This document shows, piece by piece, positions 16,934 through 25,688 of a DNA stretch of 64,000 nt (within the stretch, counting starts at the first letter, position 1; every line of letters starts with the position of its first letter). Both the position numbers and the translations under genes were made by a program. A model generated the notes under the pieces. That model saw only the letters and a program-made list of their open reading frames with translations, did not search any database and had not been told where the DNA came from. The DNA is from Bacteroidota bacterium. Its GTDB lineage: Bacteria; Bacteroidota; Bacteroidia; Chitinophagales; LD1. Where the stretch lies: positions 54,644 to 118,643 of the forward strand of contig JAFDYN010000003.1 in the NCBI GenBank assembly GCA_018267385.1, given 5' to 3'.

Positions 16934-18292
16934 ATGAAGGCAAGGAAGATCATAGTATTGTGTATCATGGCAGCGCTGGCGCTGGGCGCCGCGGCACAGG
17001 ATGTCAAAGTGCTGACACTGGAGCAGGCGCGCGCGCTGGGCATAGAGAAGGCGACGCAGGTGCTGAAGAGCAATAACAATGTGCGCATCACCGGTGCGCA
17101 GCTCATGTATGCCTATGGCCAGTTTCTGCCGGACCTGAGCTTCAACTCTACCTATACCTACAATGCGGGCAAGAACCTCTTCACCGCTGCCGGCCTCAGT
17201 GTGATAGACTCACGCCAGAATCTATTGAACTACCAGCTGGTCAGCACCATCAATATCTTCAACGGGCTGAATGACTACTCGCAGCTCAAGGCTGCCATGC
17301 TCACAAAGTCATCTGCGGGCTTCAATCTGGACAGGGCAAAGCAGCAGATCAGCCTGGATGTAGCGCAGAGCTACCTGCAGGTGGTGCTGGACAGGCGTGT
17401 GGTAGAGGCCGCACGGGAGAACCTGAATGCCTCGCTGCAGCGTGAGGCGCAGCTACGCGAGCTGACCAATGTGGGCCGCCGCGCGGTGGTAGATCTCTAT
17501 CAGCAGCAGGCGCTCACGAGCAGTGACAGCCTCTTCTACATACAGTCGCAGACCAAGGCCAAGAATGACAAGATACTCCTGCTGCGCAAAATACTGATCA
17601 CGCAGGCCGATGCGTATGAGATAGCAGATTATACCCCAGCCGAAACCTCATCCGGCATAGAGGGCCAGAATGTAAGTGACCTGGTAAAGCAGGGCATAGA
17701 TCAGCGTCCTGATCTCAAGGCTGCCCAATACCAGATCAGGATATCAGAGTGGAATATCAGGCAGTACCGCAGCGGCTTTCTGCCAAAGCTGAATCTTGTG
17801 GCGGGCCTTATCTCCAATGGTGGCTACCTGGACAGGCTCTATGTGAATGGTACAGACTACCTGGCCACACACCAGCAGGAGCCGCTGGGCCAGGCGCTCT
17901 TCGGGCAGGTATACGGCACGGTAGGGCTCAACCTCACGTGGAAGATATTTGACAAGGGGCTGACCAAAACCAATGTGGACATAGCGAAGATCAACATGGA
18001 CAACGCGCGCATAGATGAGGCAGACCTGGAGGTGCAGATATCCTCAGACATCAGGCAGGCCTACAATGACTACCTCGATGCGCTGGCCCAGATCAGCACG
18101 ACCAATAAAGGCCTCTATGCCGCCAGCCAGGCCTATGATGCGGTGAAGGGCCGCTATGACCTCGGCGCGGCCAACTTCGTAGAACTCTCCAACGCGCAGG
18201 CCACCCTGCTGCAGGCACGGATCAATAAAGCACAGGCCACGATCAAGCTGGACCTGCAGAAGAACATCATAGACTACTACGTAGGAAAATAA
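16934..18292 (+). CDS. TolC-family outer-membrane factor
   Basis: 452 aa. The signal peptide is residues 1-22 (ends GAAAQ). Two repeated outer-membrane-efflux-protein domains follow (about 25-225 and 250-445), with long amphipathic helices and a beta-barrel segment with the FNSTYTYNAG words; the C-terminal half repeats the AQSYLQVVLDRR pattern as IRQAYNDYLDAL. Trimers form the channel through which the RND pump at 12519-15770 expels its substrate. Last gene of the three-gene operon; a GTG-initiated small gene follows after 21 bases. Confidence 0.93.
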   Translation: MKARKIIVLCIMAALALGAAAQDVKVLTLEQARALGIEKATQVLKSNNNVRITGAQLMYAYGQFLPDLSFNSTYTYNAGKNLFTAAGLSVIDSRQNLLNYQLVSTINIFNGLNDYSQLKAAMLTKSSAGFNLDRAKQQISLDVAQSYLQVVLDRRVVEAARENLNASLQREAQLRELTNVGRRAVVDLYQQQALTSSDSLFYIQSQTKAKNDKILLLRKILITQADAYEIADYTPAETSSGIEGQNVSDLVKQGIDQRPDLKAAQYQIRISEWNIRQYRSGFLPKLNLVAGLISNGGYLDRLYVNGTDYLATHQQEPLGQALFGQVYGTVGLNLTWKIFDKGLTKTNVDIAKINMDNARIDEADLEVQISSDIRQAYNDYLDALAQISTTNKGLYAASQAYDAVKGRYDLGAANFVELSNAQATLLQARINKAQATIKLDLQKNIIDYYVGK

Positions 18293-18313
18293 GAATCAAG
18301 AACCAAGAATCAA

Positions 18314-18565
18314 GTGGAGCAGGAATTCTATAAGTTCAGAGTGAAGTGGTGCCCGGTTTGTGACCAGGGTTGGGTGAACATAGCTAAGAACGTAGCAACT
18401 CAAAAAATGTTTGTTTTCTGCGATGAGTGTGAGGCAGAGTGGGAGTCGCCAGAGAAAATAACTACAGACACAGAAACACGTTTTAGTTATGGCAGATGTG
18501 TCATGCCAACCCTCGCCGAGATACGTGAAATACACTGGGAGCAGTACTTACTGGAAAAGGAGTGA
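18314..18565 (+). CDS. Small double-CxxC (zinc-ribbon-like) protein
   Basis: 83 aa with a GTG start; no ATG is available before the first motif. CPVC (13-16) and CDEC (36-39) would bind one zinc ion, and the spacing is typical of a rubredoxin-like knuckle pair. The C-terminal half is acidic and helical with a final EQYLLEKE. Similar short CPVCxxGW proteins are scattered in bacteria without a known role. It may be co-transcribed with the efflux operon, but the region 18293-18313 resembles the AAGAATCAAGAACC repeats nearby, so it could also be a passenger next to the REP locus. Confidence 0.55.
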   Translation: MEQEFYKFRVKWCPVCDQGWVNIAKNVATQKMFVFCDECEAEWESPEKITTDTETRFSYGRCVMPTLAEIREIHWEQYLLEKE

Positions 18566-18586
18566 TGCTACTGCATACGTGATACA

Positions 18587-18723
18587 CGCACTGTCGCGCG
18601 ATTATATCGCGTGACTCCTCTGCGTGGCGTTTGCAACGCCCATCTCATCAAATAAACGCACTGTCGCGCGATTATATCGCGTGACTCCTCTGCAGGGCGT
18701 TTGCAACGCCCATCATCAAATAA
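18587..18723. repeat. Two tandem REP units downstream of the RAYT gene
   Basis: Copy 1 is 18587-18656 and copy 2 is 18657-18723, nearly identical. Each holds two perfect hairpins, CGCGATTATATCGCG and GGCG-TTTGCAA-CGCC, separated by TGACTCCTCTGC. The same hairpin words reappear beyond the other end of the transposase gene, as expected of BIME-type arrays. Confidence 0.85.
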
Positions 18724-18731
18724 CTGTGGGA

Positions 18732-19280
18732 TCAAAACAATAACTCCACAGGCAGCATGCCCTTGCCTCCACAGTAATCTATAGCGGATGAAAATGGATA
18801 CTGCTGCGCTTCCTGTACCAACATACGCCGTACAGGGTTGTCATGGATGTAGTCGACTTTCTGCCTGAGCATCGCCCCATCAGTGCAGAGTACAGGGTGA
18901 TTGCCGTCTTGCCAAAATTTATATTGGTCTATCCGCTGCTGATATTTGCCTGCAAAGGCAAACCTGTAAAGCATCCAATCTCTGCGGCTTTCGGGCATTT
19001 CCTGTATTGCTTGAACGATCTTCTTCGATGTGTACTTTTTGAAGTCGCGAAATATGTCATGTAGCACCGCGGTAGCCTCCGCACTGACCACCAGATGGAT
19101 ATGGTTAGACATGATACACCATGCGTGCACCCGTAGTCCCTTATGCCTGATACAATAACGAAGGGAATCAACAATGATCAAGGAATATTCCGGGCGTGTA
19201 AAAACATCTACCCAATCTACAACAGTGGAAGTAGTAAAATAGATTTCCTCTGGTGTATGAAACTTATAACTTTCTGACAT
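18732..19280 (-). CDS. REP-associated tyrosine transposase (RAYT, Y1/HUH family)
   Basis: 182 aa from the ATG at 19280 (MSESYKFHTP). The frame continues to 19448 but that part lies in the REP repeats. The HUH motif NHIHLVV (His60 and His62), the single catalytic Tyr83 in FKKYTSKK and the WQDGNHPV block are all present, as in Y1 transposases of the IS200/IS605-like TnpA-REP group. RAYTs nick REP hairpins in single-stranded DNA and are usually single-copy domesticated enzymes. Flanking arrays with the right hairpins on both sides make the pair convincing. The late sequence (DGNHPVLCTDG, KVDYIHDNPVRR) is complete to the natural C-terminus. Confidence 0.9.
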   Translation of the reverse strand: MSESYKFHTPEEIYFTTSTVVDWVDVFTRPEYSLIIVDSLRYCIRHKGLRVHAWCIMSNHIHLVVSAEATAVLHDIFRDFKKYTSKKIVQAIQEMPESRRDWMLYRFAFAGKYQQRIDQYKFWQDGNHPVLCTDGAMLRQKVDYIHDNPVRRMLVQEAQQYPFSSAIDYCGGKGMLPVELLF

Positions 19281-19313
19281 AGGTCTTTTGAATGGTTGAA
19301 TATAACAGCTTTT

Positions 19314-19562
19314 CGCGTTGCAAACGCGAAACCAGTAGCCACGCGATACAATCGCGCGGCGGTTTGTGTCAAGAACTAAGATGAGCACTGTCGCGCGATT
19401 GTATCGCGTGACTCTCTGCATGGCGTTTGCAACGCCCATCTGACACAAACCAGTAGAGCCTCTAATCTCGCGTTACAAACGCGAAACCAGTAGCCACGCG
19501 ATGCAATCGCGCGGCGGTTTGTGAGCCAAGAGTCAAGAACCAAGAGTCAAGATCGCGCGGTA
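19314..19562. repeat. REP/BIME array upstream of the RAYT gene
   Basis: Six 15-nt hairpins: CGCGTTGCAAACGCG (19314-19328), CGCGATACAATCGCG (19342-19356), CGCGATTGTATCGCG (19394-19408), GGCGTTTGCAACGCC (19422-19436), CGCGTTACAAACGCG (19469-19483) and CGCGATGCAATCGCG (19497-19511). Two direct copies of a ~60-bp unit (from 19314 and 19469) enclose one inverted unit. With the Y1 gene this accounts for most of the 443-bp gap 19281-19723. Confidence 0.85.
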
Positions 19563-19599
19563 GTTTGTACGGCATCCTCTTTATTTAGCGCATAGCTAA

Positions 19600-19636
19600 A
19601 ATACCTCTGTGTTTGCTCTGTGACCTTTGTGTAGTG
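19600..19636. repeat. Solitary CTCTGTG-type repeat arm
   Basis: A tract reading CCTCTGTGTTTGCTCTGTGA then CCTTTGTGTAGTGG has the same words as the arms of the element at 1614-1862, but I found no partner arm close by. Probably a decayed or half element. Confidence 0.45.
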
Positions 19637-19723
19637 GGTTTTTACTCTCAAGAACCAAGAGTAAAGACTGTGGCAGCTTGTATTGGTCTTACTACTTACT
19701 ACTAAATACTTAGTACTTGCAGT

Positions 19724-20212
19724 TTACTCAAACTCCACCAGCACCTGACCTTTCTCTACGGCGGTGCCTTTCACGGCCTTGATGTGTTTGATCCTGGCGT
19801 CTCTTGGGGATTTGAGGGCGTTCTCCATCTTCATGGCCTCGAGGATCAGCAGGATATCTCCTTTCTTTACCTCGCTGCCCTCCACTACAGAGATGTCTTT
19901 GATCAGGCCCGGCATCGGGGCTTTGAAGGAATTGACCTTCGCCGAGGCACCCGCACTGATACCCATCTGCTGTAGCAGTAGGTCATATTTATCCTTGATG
20001 CTGACTTCATACTCATTGCCATTGACGGCTATGGTCATGGTCTTCTCCTCGTGGTTGATATTGGTCACGGTCACGCGGTAGGACTGGTTGTCCTTCAGGA
20101 TATGATAGCTGCCATTGGCCAGTGCGAGTATATCCCACTCGTACTCCGCGCCATTGATCTTATTGCCATCTATGGTGTATTCCTGTTTGCCGTTGACCTT
20201 TGCCTGTATCAT
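19724..20212 (-). CDS. Biotin carboxyl carrier protein subunit of an acyl-CoA carboxylase
   Basis: 162 aa. Residues 1-90 are a variable N-terminal region. Residues 95-162 form the biotinyl/lipoyl domain (FKAPMPGLIKDI, EGSEVKKGD, LEAMKMENAL) with biotinyl Lys128 in the AMKM motif. It would carry CO2 for a propionyl-/acetyl-CoA or methylcrotonyl carboxylase, or an Na+-decarboxylase. The carboxylase and carboxyltransferase genes are not adjacent, so the partner is unknown. This is the stand-alone, long-N-terminus carrier type common in Bacteroidota. Confidence 0.9.
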   Translation of the reverse strand: MIQAKVNGKQEYTIDGNKINGAEYEWDILALANGSYHILKDNQSYRVTVTNINHEEKTMTIAVNGNEYEVSIKDKYDLLLQQMGISAGASAKVNSFKAPMPGLIKDISVVEGSEVKKGDILLILEAMKMENALKSPRDARIKHIKAVKGTAVEKGQVLVEFE

Positions 20213-20252
20213 TGCTCGTTATTACTGATAGGTAAATATAGGAGAGAATGGC

Positions 20253-20387
20253 GAATAGAAAATAGGGAATAAGGAATAGAGAATAATGAATAGTGAATAG
20301 AGAATAGTGAATAGAGAATAGTGAACCGCTGACCCATAGGCCGGCAGTCATAAACTCTTTGCGCTCTCCGCGTTCTTTGCGTTTTAC
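20253..20387. repeat. GAATAG array next to a GCGTTCTTTGCG arm
   Basis: From 20253 to about 20333 the words GAATAGGGAATAAGG, GAATAGAGAATA and GAATAGTGAATAG recur, as in the 1650-1800 array. An arm-like tract ACTCTTTGCGCTCTCCGCGT with TCTTTGCG follows (about 20352-20383). No left arm was found. It fills most of the 239-bp gap 20213-20451. Confidence 0.6.
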
Positions 20388-20451
20388 ATTTCTGCAATGA
20401 TGTACCTTATCTCACTCCTGATCCCGAAGCCTCGGGACGCACTACGCGCTA

Positions 20452-23400
20452 CTAGAACCCACCAGGTCCGCCACCACCACCGGGAGGAGGACCGCCGTGG
20501 CCGCCATCAGGCGCACCACCCGGAGGAGGCCCGTGAAAGTCCCTGCCAGGGCCATCAAAGTTGCGCGGGCCCTGATCTGTATTCGTGCCCGGCATCGTGG
20601 CGCCTTTCTTAAAGTACTTCAGCGTCCAGGTCACGGTCACGAGCAGGTAGCGACGCAGCACCTGCGTGCGGTCATCCTCTATGTATGTCTGCGTGATATT
20701 GCGGCTCACGCCGCTGTTTTGATTGAGGATGTCATTCACACTGGCGCGTACCTCCAGAGATTGATCCTTCAGGAACTTGTACCCAAGCGCCGCGCTCCAG
20801 AGGAAGATATTCTGATTGTACCCCGATGATACACCCTGATAGAGTGTATTCTGCAGGGCGGTGTTGAATACAAAGCCTTTCCAGAAGAGCCAGTTGAACT
20901 TTGCCGTAGCGCTGTGTGTGTAGTAGTTGTTATTGGCAGAGGTCTGCAGGCTGTTTTGTACCACATTATAGGTGCCTGAGTAGCCTACGGAGAAGTCTAT
21001 CTTCTCGCTGATATTGCTGGTCAGGTTGGCCCCGAATGATGGCGCATAGGTGCGTGAGAGGTTCAGTGCATTATTGATCAGGCCCGGGGTCTGGTTAAAG
21101 TTGAGGCCGCCATTTAGATTAAAGTTGCACTTGATCTTTGCCAGCGGCACCCCATAGGTCAGGAAGGTGCTGGCATTCCACATACCATTGATATTGACCG
21201 GTCGCGATAGCTGCGAGCCTTTATGGAGGAATACTGCCGTATTATTTACCGTCAGGTTAGTATCGCTGCCGGCTATGATGGTAGAGCTGGCCACGGTGTT
21301 CATCGTGTTGGTCACATTAGCAAAGAAAAACACCGAATGCCCTTTGGCGGTCTTGGCCAGGCTGTAGCGCAGCAGGAGCGTATTGGCGTAGGACTGGTTC
21401 AGTCCGGGGTTGCCGGTAGAGAGCAGCAGCGGGTTGCTATTGTCTATCACATTTTGCAACTGCGATATAGACGGTGCATTGGTAGAGGTGCGGTACTGTA
21501 TGCGCAGCGAGGCGGCGCTCTTAAACTTGATATTGAGTGAGAGATTAGGCAGCACGCTGTAAAACGTGCGGTCCGTAGCATACGCAAAGGGAAAGGTAGC
21601 AGCGCCCTGTAGCAGTGCGTACTGGCCGTTCACGCCGATATTGAGGTTGACGCCATTCTTCTTGAACCGGTAGGAGAGACCCGCCCGCTGTGTCATGTAG
21701 GTATTGTCATACCTGTTAGACAGTGCTGTGTCCAGCAGGCTGTGGTCCCTGGTCAGAGGGTTGAGAGAGTCTACCTGCTTGTCAGCTTTATTGTAAGTGT
21801 AGGACGGCTGGTAGTTGATCTGTATCATGCCATTTTTGCCGGCAGGCTCCGTATAGGATACGTTGGCATTGAATGCATAGCTCTTATTATTGGTAAAGGT
21901 CTGCTGGTCTATGATGGCCGTATCTGCTATGGATGCAGTATCGTAGTACACGTTATGCGACTGCTGGTCACCGTGGCCACCCTTGTTATTGATATTCACC
22001 CCGAGGTCTATAGACATCGTGCGAAAAGGCTTTTTGAATTTGTGCTGGTAGAGTACATCGCCGGCTGCATTGTAGCCATTGTTGTAGTTGTTCTGCCGGC
22101 TGTTGGTATTGCTGCTGACCACACCCTCGCTGGAGATGGTCTGCCCGCCTATGCCGTAGTACTGGCTATTGGCCTGGTAGCTGACTTTGGGTGTGAAGAT
22201 GAGCTGGTTGAATGAGTCAATGTTATACTCTATGCGCAGGTTCACGCGGTGGTTCTGGTTTACGCTGCGGCTCGTATCATGCTCGGTGTACCTGGAGCCG
22301 CTATAGTAGTTCCTACTCAGTGAGGTGAGCGTCGTATTATCAGTATAGTTGAAAAAGTAACTGCCCGATACTTTTACTTTTTTCTTCTTGCCCCAGGTGT
22401 CACTATAGTTCAGCCCTATGGCCTGCGTGGTAGAGATGCCGCCCTGAGAGCCGATCATAAAGTTATTGCCACCATTGCTGCTGCCCCGCCCGCGGCCACT
22501 GCCTGTGCCTGATACACCGAGCAGGTCCTGCGAGGAGAAGTTCTGCTGGTTGATATTATTGCTCATGCCTATCAGAGAGAGGCGATGATCCCCGTTAAAC
22601 CAGTTCACATTGCCACCGGCGCTGTAGCGCGAGGCATCTATGTAGCCATAGCCGGCATACAGCCTGCCGAATACGCCATTGTTGCGCCCCTTTTTGGTCT
22701 TGACATTGATCGTCTTCTGCGTATTGCCATCGTCAAAGCCGGTAAAGGCCGACTGGTCGCTGAGCCTGTCATAGACCTGTACTTTATCTATCACATCTGC
22801 GGGCAGGTTTTTCAGCGCAGTGGTGGCATCATCACCAAAGAACTCTTTGCCATCTACGAGTACTTTCTGCACTGTCTCGCCATGTGCAGTTACGGTGCCA
22901 TTGCTGCTGGATATGCCGGGCATCTTGGCCACGAGGTCCTCTGCTGTGGCGTCGGGGTTTACCTTGTACTGTGCAGCATTGTACTCCGTGGTATCGGCCT
23001 TCTGCTGTACACTCACGGCCTGTGCCGTCACCGTCACTGTGTGCAGCACCTCGCTCTCCGAGTGCAGCATCACCTCGCCGAGGTCTGCATCTGCTGTGTC
23101 TATGGTCACGTAGAGCGTCAGCGGCTTGTAGCTGATGTAGCTGATGCGCACGCGGTAGCGGCCCGGCTGCAGCCCCTCTATCTCAAAGTGGCCATCATCC
23201 TCTGTGAGCACGCCCTGTACGGCAGTGGTGTCTGTAGCCGGTGCGATGGCTACTGAGGCACTGACCAGCTCTGAGCTATCTGTCGCATCGAGTATAGTGC
23301 CGGATAGGATGCGGTCCATGCCCTGACGGCTAGTGCCGGTACGGTTTACATGAGGAGTGCTTGGTGGCTGCGGCTGTCGCGCTGTAGAGTCCGGCTGCGT

Positions 23401-23688
23401 ACGGCTGGTGGCTGGCGCCGTGACAGGAGCTGCCTGTGGCGTATCTGCTACGCGCTGCCCGATAGCGGTGCCCGTAGGTGATATAGTGCTATCTGTGCGG
23501 GGGCTCTCATGTGAGGTCACTGTGGTGGCTGCACTGCGAGCCGGACGCGGTGCTTTGCCGGTGATGACCTTTAGGATGGAGTCAGCCTCGGCATGCAGGC
23601 GGTCTATGCGGACAGAATCTGCATACTGGGCATAGCTGCATATTGCCATAAGCTGCATCAGGACCAGGATGGTAAACGATCTTTTCAT
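20452..23688 (-). CDS. TonB-dependent-receptor-like outer-membrane barrel with a carboxypeptidase-regulatory domain
   Basis: 1078 aa. Signal peptide 1-21 (ends SYAQ). Residues about 25-125 are a Pro/Thr/Ser-rich linker. About 128-215 form a CarboxypepD-regulatory-like beta-sandwich (GTILDATDSSELVSASV). About 230-345 is a plug (DATAEDLVAKMPGISS, DGKEFFGDDATTALKNLP, NVKTKKGRNNGVFGR), and the rest is a beta-barrel of the OMP_b-brl_3 type ending LLVTVTWTLKYFKKGA. A 40-residue Pro/Gly tail with PPPGG repeats extends past the last barrel strand. No SusD-like partner gene is near, so it is not a standard glycan utilisation pair. Transport of an unknown ligand or a structural role is possible. Confidence 0.85.
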   Translation of the reverse strand: MKRSFTILVLMQLMAICSYAQYADSVRIDRLHAEADSILKVITGKAPRPARSAATTVTSHESPRTDSTISPTGTAIGQRVADTPQAAPVTAPATSRTQPDSTARQPQPPSTPHVNRTGTSRQGMDRILSGTILDATDSSELVSASVAIAPATDTTAVQGVLTEDDGHFEIEGLQPGRYRVRISYISYKPLTLYVTIDTADADLGEVMLHSESEVLHTVTVTAQAVSVQQKADTTEYNAAQYKVNPDATAEDLVAKMPGISSSNGTVTAHGETVQKVLVDGKEFFGDDATTALKNLPADVIDKVQVYDRLSDQSAFTGFDDGNTQKTINVKTKKGRNNGVFGRLYAGYGYIDASRYSAGGNVNWFNGDHRLSLIGMSNNINQQNFSSQDLLGVSGTGSGRGRGSSNGGNNFMIGSQGGISTTQAIGLNYSDTWGKKKKVKVSGSYFFNYTDNTTLTSLSRNYYSGSRYTEHDTSRSVNQNHRVNLRIEYNIDSFNQLIFTPKVSYQANSQYYGIGGQTISSEGVVSSNTNSRQNNYNNGYNAAGDVLYQHKFKKPFRTMSIDLGVNINNKGGHGDQQSHNVYYDTASIADTAIIDQQTFTNNKSYAFNANVSYTEPAGKNGMIQINYQPSYTYNKADKQVDSLNPLTRDHSLLDTALSNRYDNTYMTQRAGLSYRFKKNGVNLNIGVNGQYALLQGAATFPFAYATDRTFYSVLPNLSLNIKFKSAASLRIQYRTSTNAPSISQLQNVIDNSNPLLLSTGNPGLNQSYANTLLLRYSLAKTAKGHSVFFFANVTNTMNTVASSTIIAGSDTNLTVNNTAVFLHKGSQLSRPVNINGMWNASTFLTYGVPLAKIKCNFNLNGGLNFNQTPGLINNALNLSRTYAPSFGANLTSNISEKIDFSVGYSGTYNVVQNSLQTSANNNYYTHSATAKFNWLFWKGFVFNTALQNTLYQGVSSGYNQNIFLWSAALGYKFLKDQSLEVRASVNDILNQNSGVSRNITQTYIEDDRTQVLRRYLLVTVTWTLKYFKKGATMPGTNTDQGPRNFDGPGRDFHGPPPGGAPDGGHGGPPPGGGGGPGGF

Positions 23689-23855
23689 TTCGGCTTGGGG
23701 TGGGTAGCGAATGCAGCAAACAATTAATGTACCCGCTCCCGATTTCGGCTAAACGACAAAAATAGAGGACTTTATCTTATCAAAATATAAATACGGTCAA
23801 TGCCTTTATTGCGTCGGGATGATGATGGATAAATGTTAAAGTCCTGCTAAACTGC

Positions 23856-23863
23856 TACCTTTG
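23856..23863 (+). promoter_or_regulatory. -7 box for the DUF2797 gene
   Basis: TACCTTTG at 23856-23863, 20 bases before the ATG at 23883; a short leader is expected. The -33 element is weak (AATG/TGTT region near 23832). Confidence 0.4.
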
Positions 23864-23882
23864 CATGACATAAAACGACATC

Positions 23883-24683
23883 ATGCGCGCCTTTGGCCTC
23901 CTCGATAAAATGACCGTGTCCGGCACCGATCCTGTGTCATACTCCCTGCAGCTCGGCTCCGATACTGTAGTGATGAATGACCTGATCGGAAAGAACATCT
24001 CCCTCCGCTACACCGGCAATATCTTCTGTACCGTGTGCAGCAAGAAGACCTACAAATCTTTTGGCGAAGGGATGTGCTACAACTGCTTTAGCACAGCGCC
24101 TGACAATGCGGAGTGCATCCTGCGCCCAGAGCTGTGCCTGGCTCACGAGAATAAAGGCCGCGATGTGGAGTGGGAGATCAAACACCATATGACGCCGCAC
24201 TACGTCTACCTGGCCCTGGTCAATGAGACCAAAGTAGGCGTGACCCGCGGCACGCAGATACCTACCCGCTGGATAGACCAGGGTGCCAATAGCGCCATCA
24301 TACTGGCAGAGACACCCTACCGCCAGCTGGCAGGCCGCATAGAGGTAGCGCTGAAGCAATACCTGACAGACAAGACACACTGGAGCAAAATGCTGCGCAA
24401 TGAGTGGAACCAGGAGATAGACCTCCTGGCGGAGAAAGCACGCATCCGCTCGCTGCTGCCTGAGGATCTCCAGCAGTACATCTGCGCAGACGATACGGTG
24501 GTCACGATCCATTACCCCGTGACGGAATATACTAAGAAGGTGACCAGCGTAGGCTTCGATAAGATGCCTGAAATAAAAAGCCCCCTGATAGGTATCAGAG
24601 GGCAGTATCTTATTTTTGAAGGAGGCTCTGTGCTCAATATCCGCAAGCATAGCGGCTATGAGGTAGAGCTGAGCGCTGAGTGA
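23883..24683 (+). CDS. DUF2797 protein with two zinc-type Cys pairs
   Basis: 266 aa. CTVC (49-52) and CYNC (65-68) form a probable zinc knuckle, followed by a segment with ECILRPELCLAH. The central HYVYLALVNETKVGVTRG region resembles a GIY-YIG-like strand pattern (Y-V-Y at about 110-112, K-V-G-V-T-R). The following TRWIDQGA block and the RIEVALKQ helix are characteristic of DUF2797. Function unknown; a nuclease or nucleic-acid-binding role has some support from the GIY-YIG-like core but the catalytic Glu is not evident. Single gene between the divergent barrel gene and the convergent DUF4197 pair. Confidence 0.75.
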   Translation: MRAFGLLDKMTVSGTDPVSYSLQLGSDTVVMNDLIGKNISLRYTGNIFCTVCSKKTYKSFGEGMCYNCFSTAPDNAECILRPELCLAHENKGRDVEWEIKHHMTPHYVYLALVNETKVGVTRGTQIPTRWIDQGANSAIILAETPYRQLAGRIEVALKQYLTDKTHWSKMLRNEWNQEIDLLAEKARIRSLLPEDLQQYICADDTVVTIHYPVTEYTKKVTSVGFDKMPEIKSPLIGIRGQYLIFEGGSVLNIRKHSGYEVELSAE

Positions 24684-24684
24684 T

Positions 24685-25665
24685 CTACATTTTCGATGAT
24701 TTGCTGCCACTGTTGCCGCTGCTGCCGCCCACCTGGCCCAGTACGGAGCCCAGTACCTTGCTCAGGATGGAGGAGCCTGCTGCTGCGGGATTTTGCCTGA
24801 TCTTTGCTTCTTCTTTGCCCACCATGACAAACAAGCCATCGAGCGCCTTGCGGGTCACATAGTCCGGCAGGTCTGCACTCACCTTGCTCACAAACGGGAT
24901 CTTATTGTAGAGATTGATCACCTCGCTGTATGCAGCAGAGGTCTTGGTCTGGTCCAGCACCTGCTGTACTTTAGGTTTGAAGGCTACGACCAGCTGCTCC
25001 GTGGTGGTACGCTTCAGAAACTGTGTGGCAGCATCCTGCTGTGCGCCGGTGATGATATTGACCGCATCGTTAGGCGTGATCTGGGTCAGGGAGTTGACAA
25101 AGATAGGAGTAGCCAGTGTAGCAGACTGCTCAGCAGAGCGGTTGAGCTGCAATACCAGTTTATCTACTACTGCTCCTGCGCCATAACTGGTCAGCATACT
25201 GCCAGCCTGCTGTAGCGCCGGTGGCAATGGTATCTTGATCTCAGGATTGCCATAGAAGCCGTCCTGCACCGCTACCTTGGTCACGGCTGCTGTCACACCT
25301 GTTTTGAGGAGTTGCAGCACCGCCTGTAGTGCATCTGACTGCGTCACTGTACCGCCTGAGCCGGAGGTAGTAGAGGTAGTGCCGCCAGAGGTAGACGATG
25401 AGCTTCCGTCGCCCATTTTGCCCCCTTTGCCGGAGGTAGAGGTGCTGCCTGAGGTGCTGCTACCCGCGCCGGTGGCCGTACCGGTGGCCGTAGAGCTGCC
25501 GGGTTTCACAGCCGTACCGTTGCTGGTCTTGGTAGGCAGTGTGGTCCTGGGCTTGAAGCCATTGGTATTGATCTTGATACCGGTAGAGTGGGCTGCCGCA
25601 TTCTGGGCCTGTGCAGCGGCTATCAGGACTGTGGCCGCTATAGCTGTGAGAAGTATTTTTTTCAT
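24685..25665 (-). CDS. DUF4197 protein with a Ser/Gly/Thr-rich linker
   Basis: 326 aa. Signal peptide 1-20 (ends AAAQAQ). Residues about 40-100 are low complexity (SSTSGSTSTSGKGGK, SSTSGGTTSTTSG). The DUF4197 domain follows: QSDALQAVLQLLKTG, KVAVQDGFYGNPEIKIPLP, LNRSAEQSATLATPIF, FLKRTTTEQLVVAFKP, DYVTRKALDGLFVMVGKEEAKIRQNP. The tail is Gly/Ser-rich. The family is of unknown function, periplasmic or outer-membrane associated. It is a tandem paralogue of the next gene, which lacks the long linker. The two lie 23 bases apart and are likely co-transcribed. Confidence 0.88.
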   Translation of the reverse strand: MKKILLTAIAATVLIAAAQAQNAAAHSTGIKINTNGFKPRTTLPTKTSNGTAVKPGSSTATGTATGAGSSTSGSTSTSGKGGKMGDGSSSSTSGGTTSTTSGSGGTVTQSDALQAVLQLLKTGVTAAVTKVAVQDGFYGNPEIKIPLPPALQQAGSMLTSYGAGAVVDKLVLQLNRSAEQSATLATPIFVNSLTQITPNDAVNIITGAQQDAATQFLKRTTTEQLVVAFKPKVQQVLDQTKTSAAYSEVINLYNKIPFVSKVSADLPDYVTRKALDGLFVMVGKEEAKIRQNPAAAGSSILSKVLGSVLGQVGGSSGNSGSKSSKM

Positions 25666-25688
25666 GTGGGTATGAGGTTTATAGTGGT

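Noticed and set aside
19281..19448. N-terminal extension of the RAYT protein up to 19448
   Set aside because: The added 56 residues are translated from REP hairpins, and MSESYKFHTP is a typical family start.
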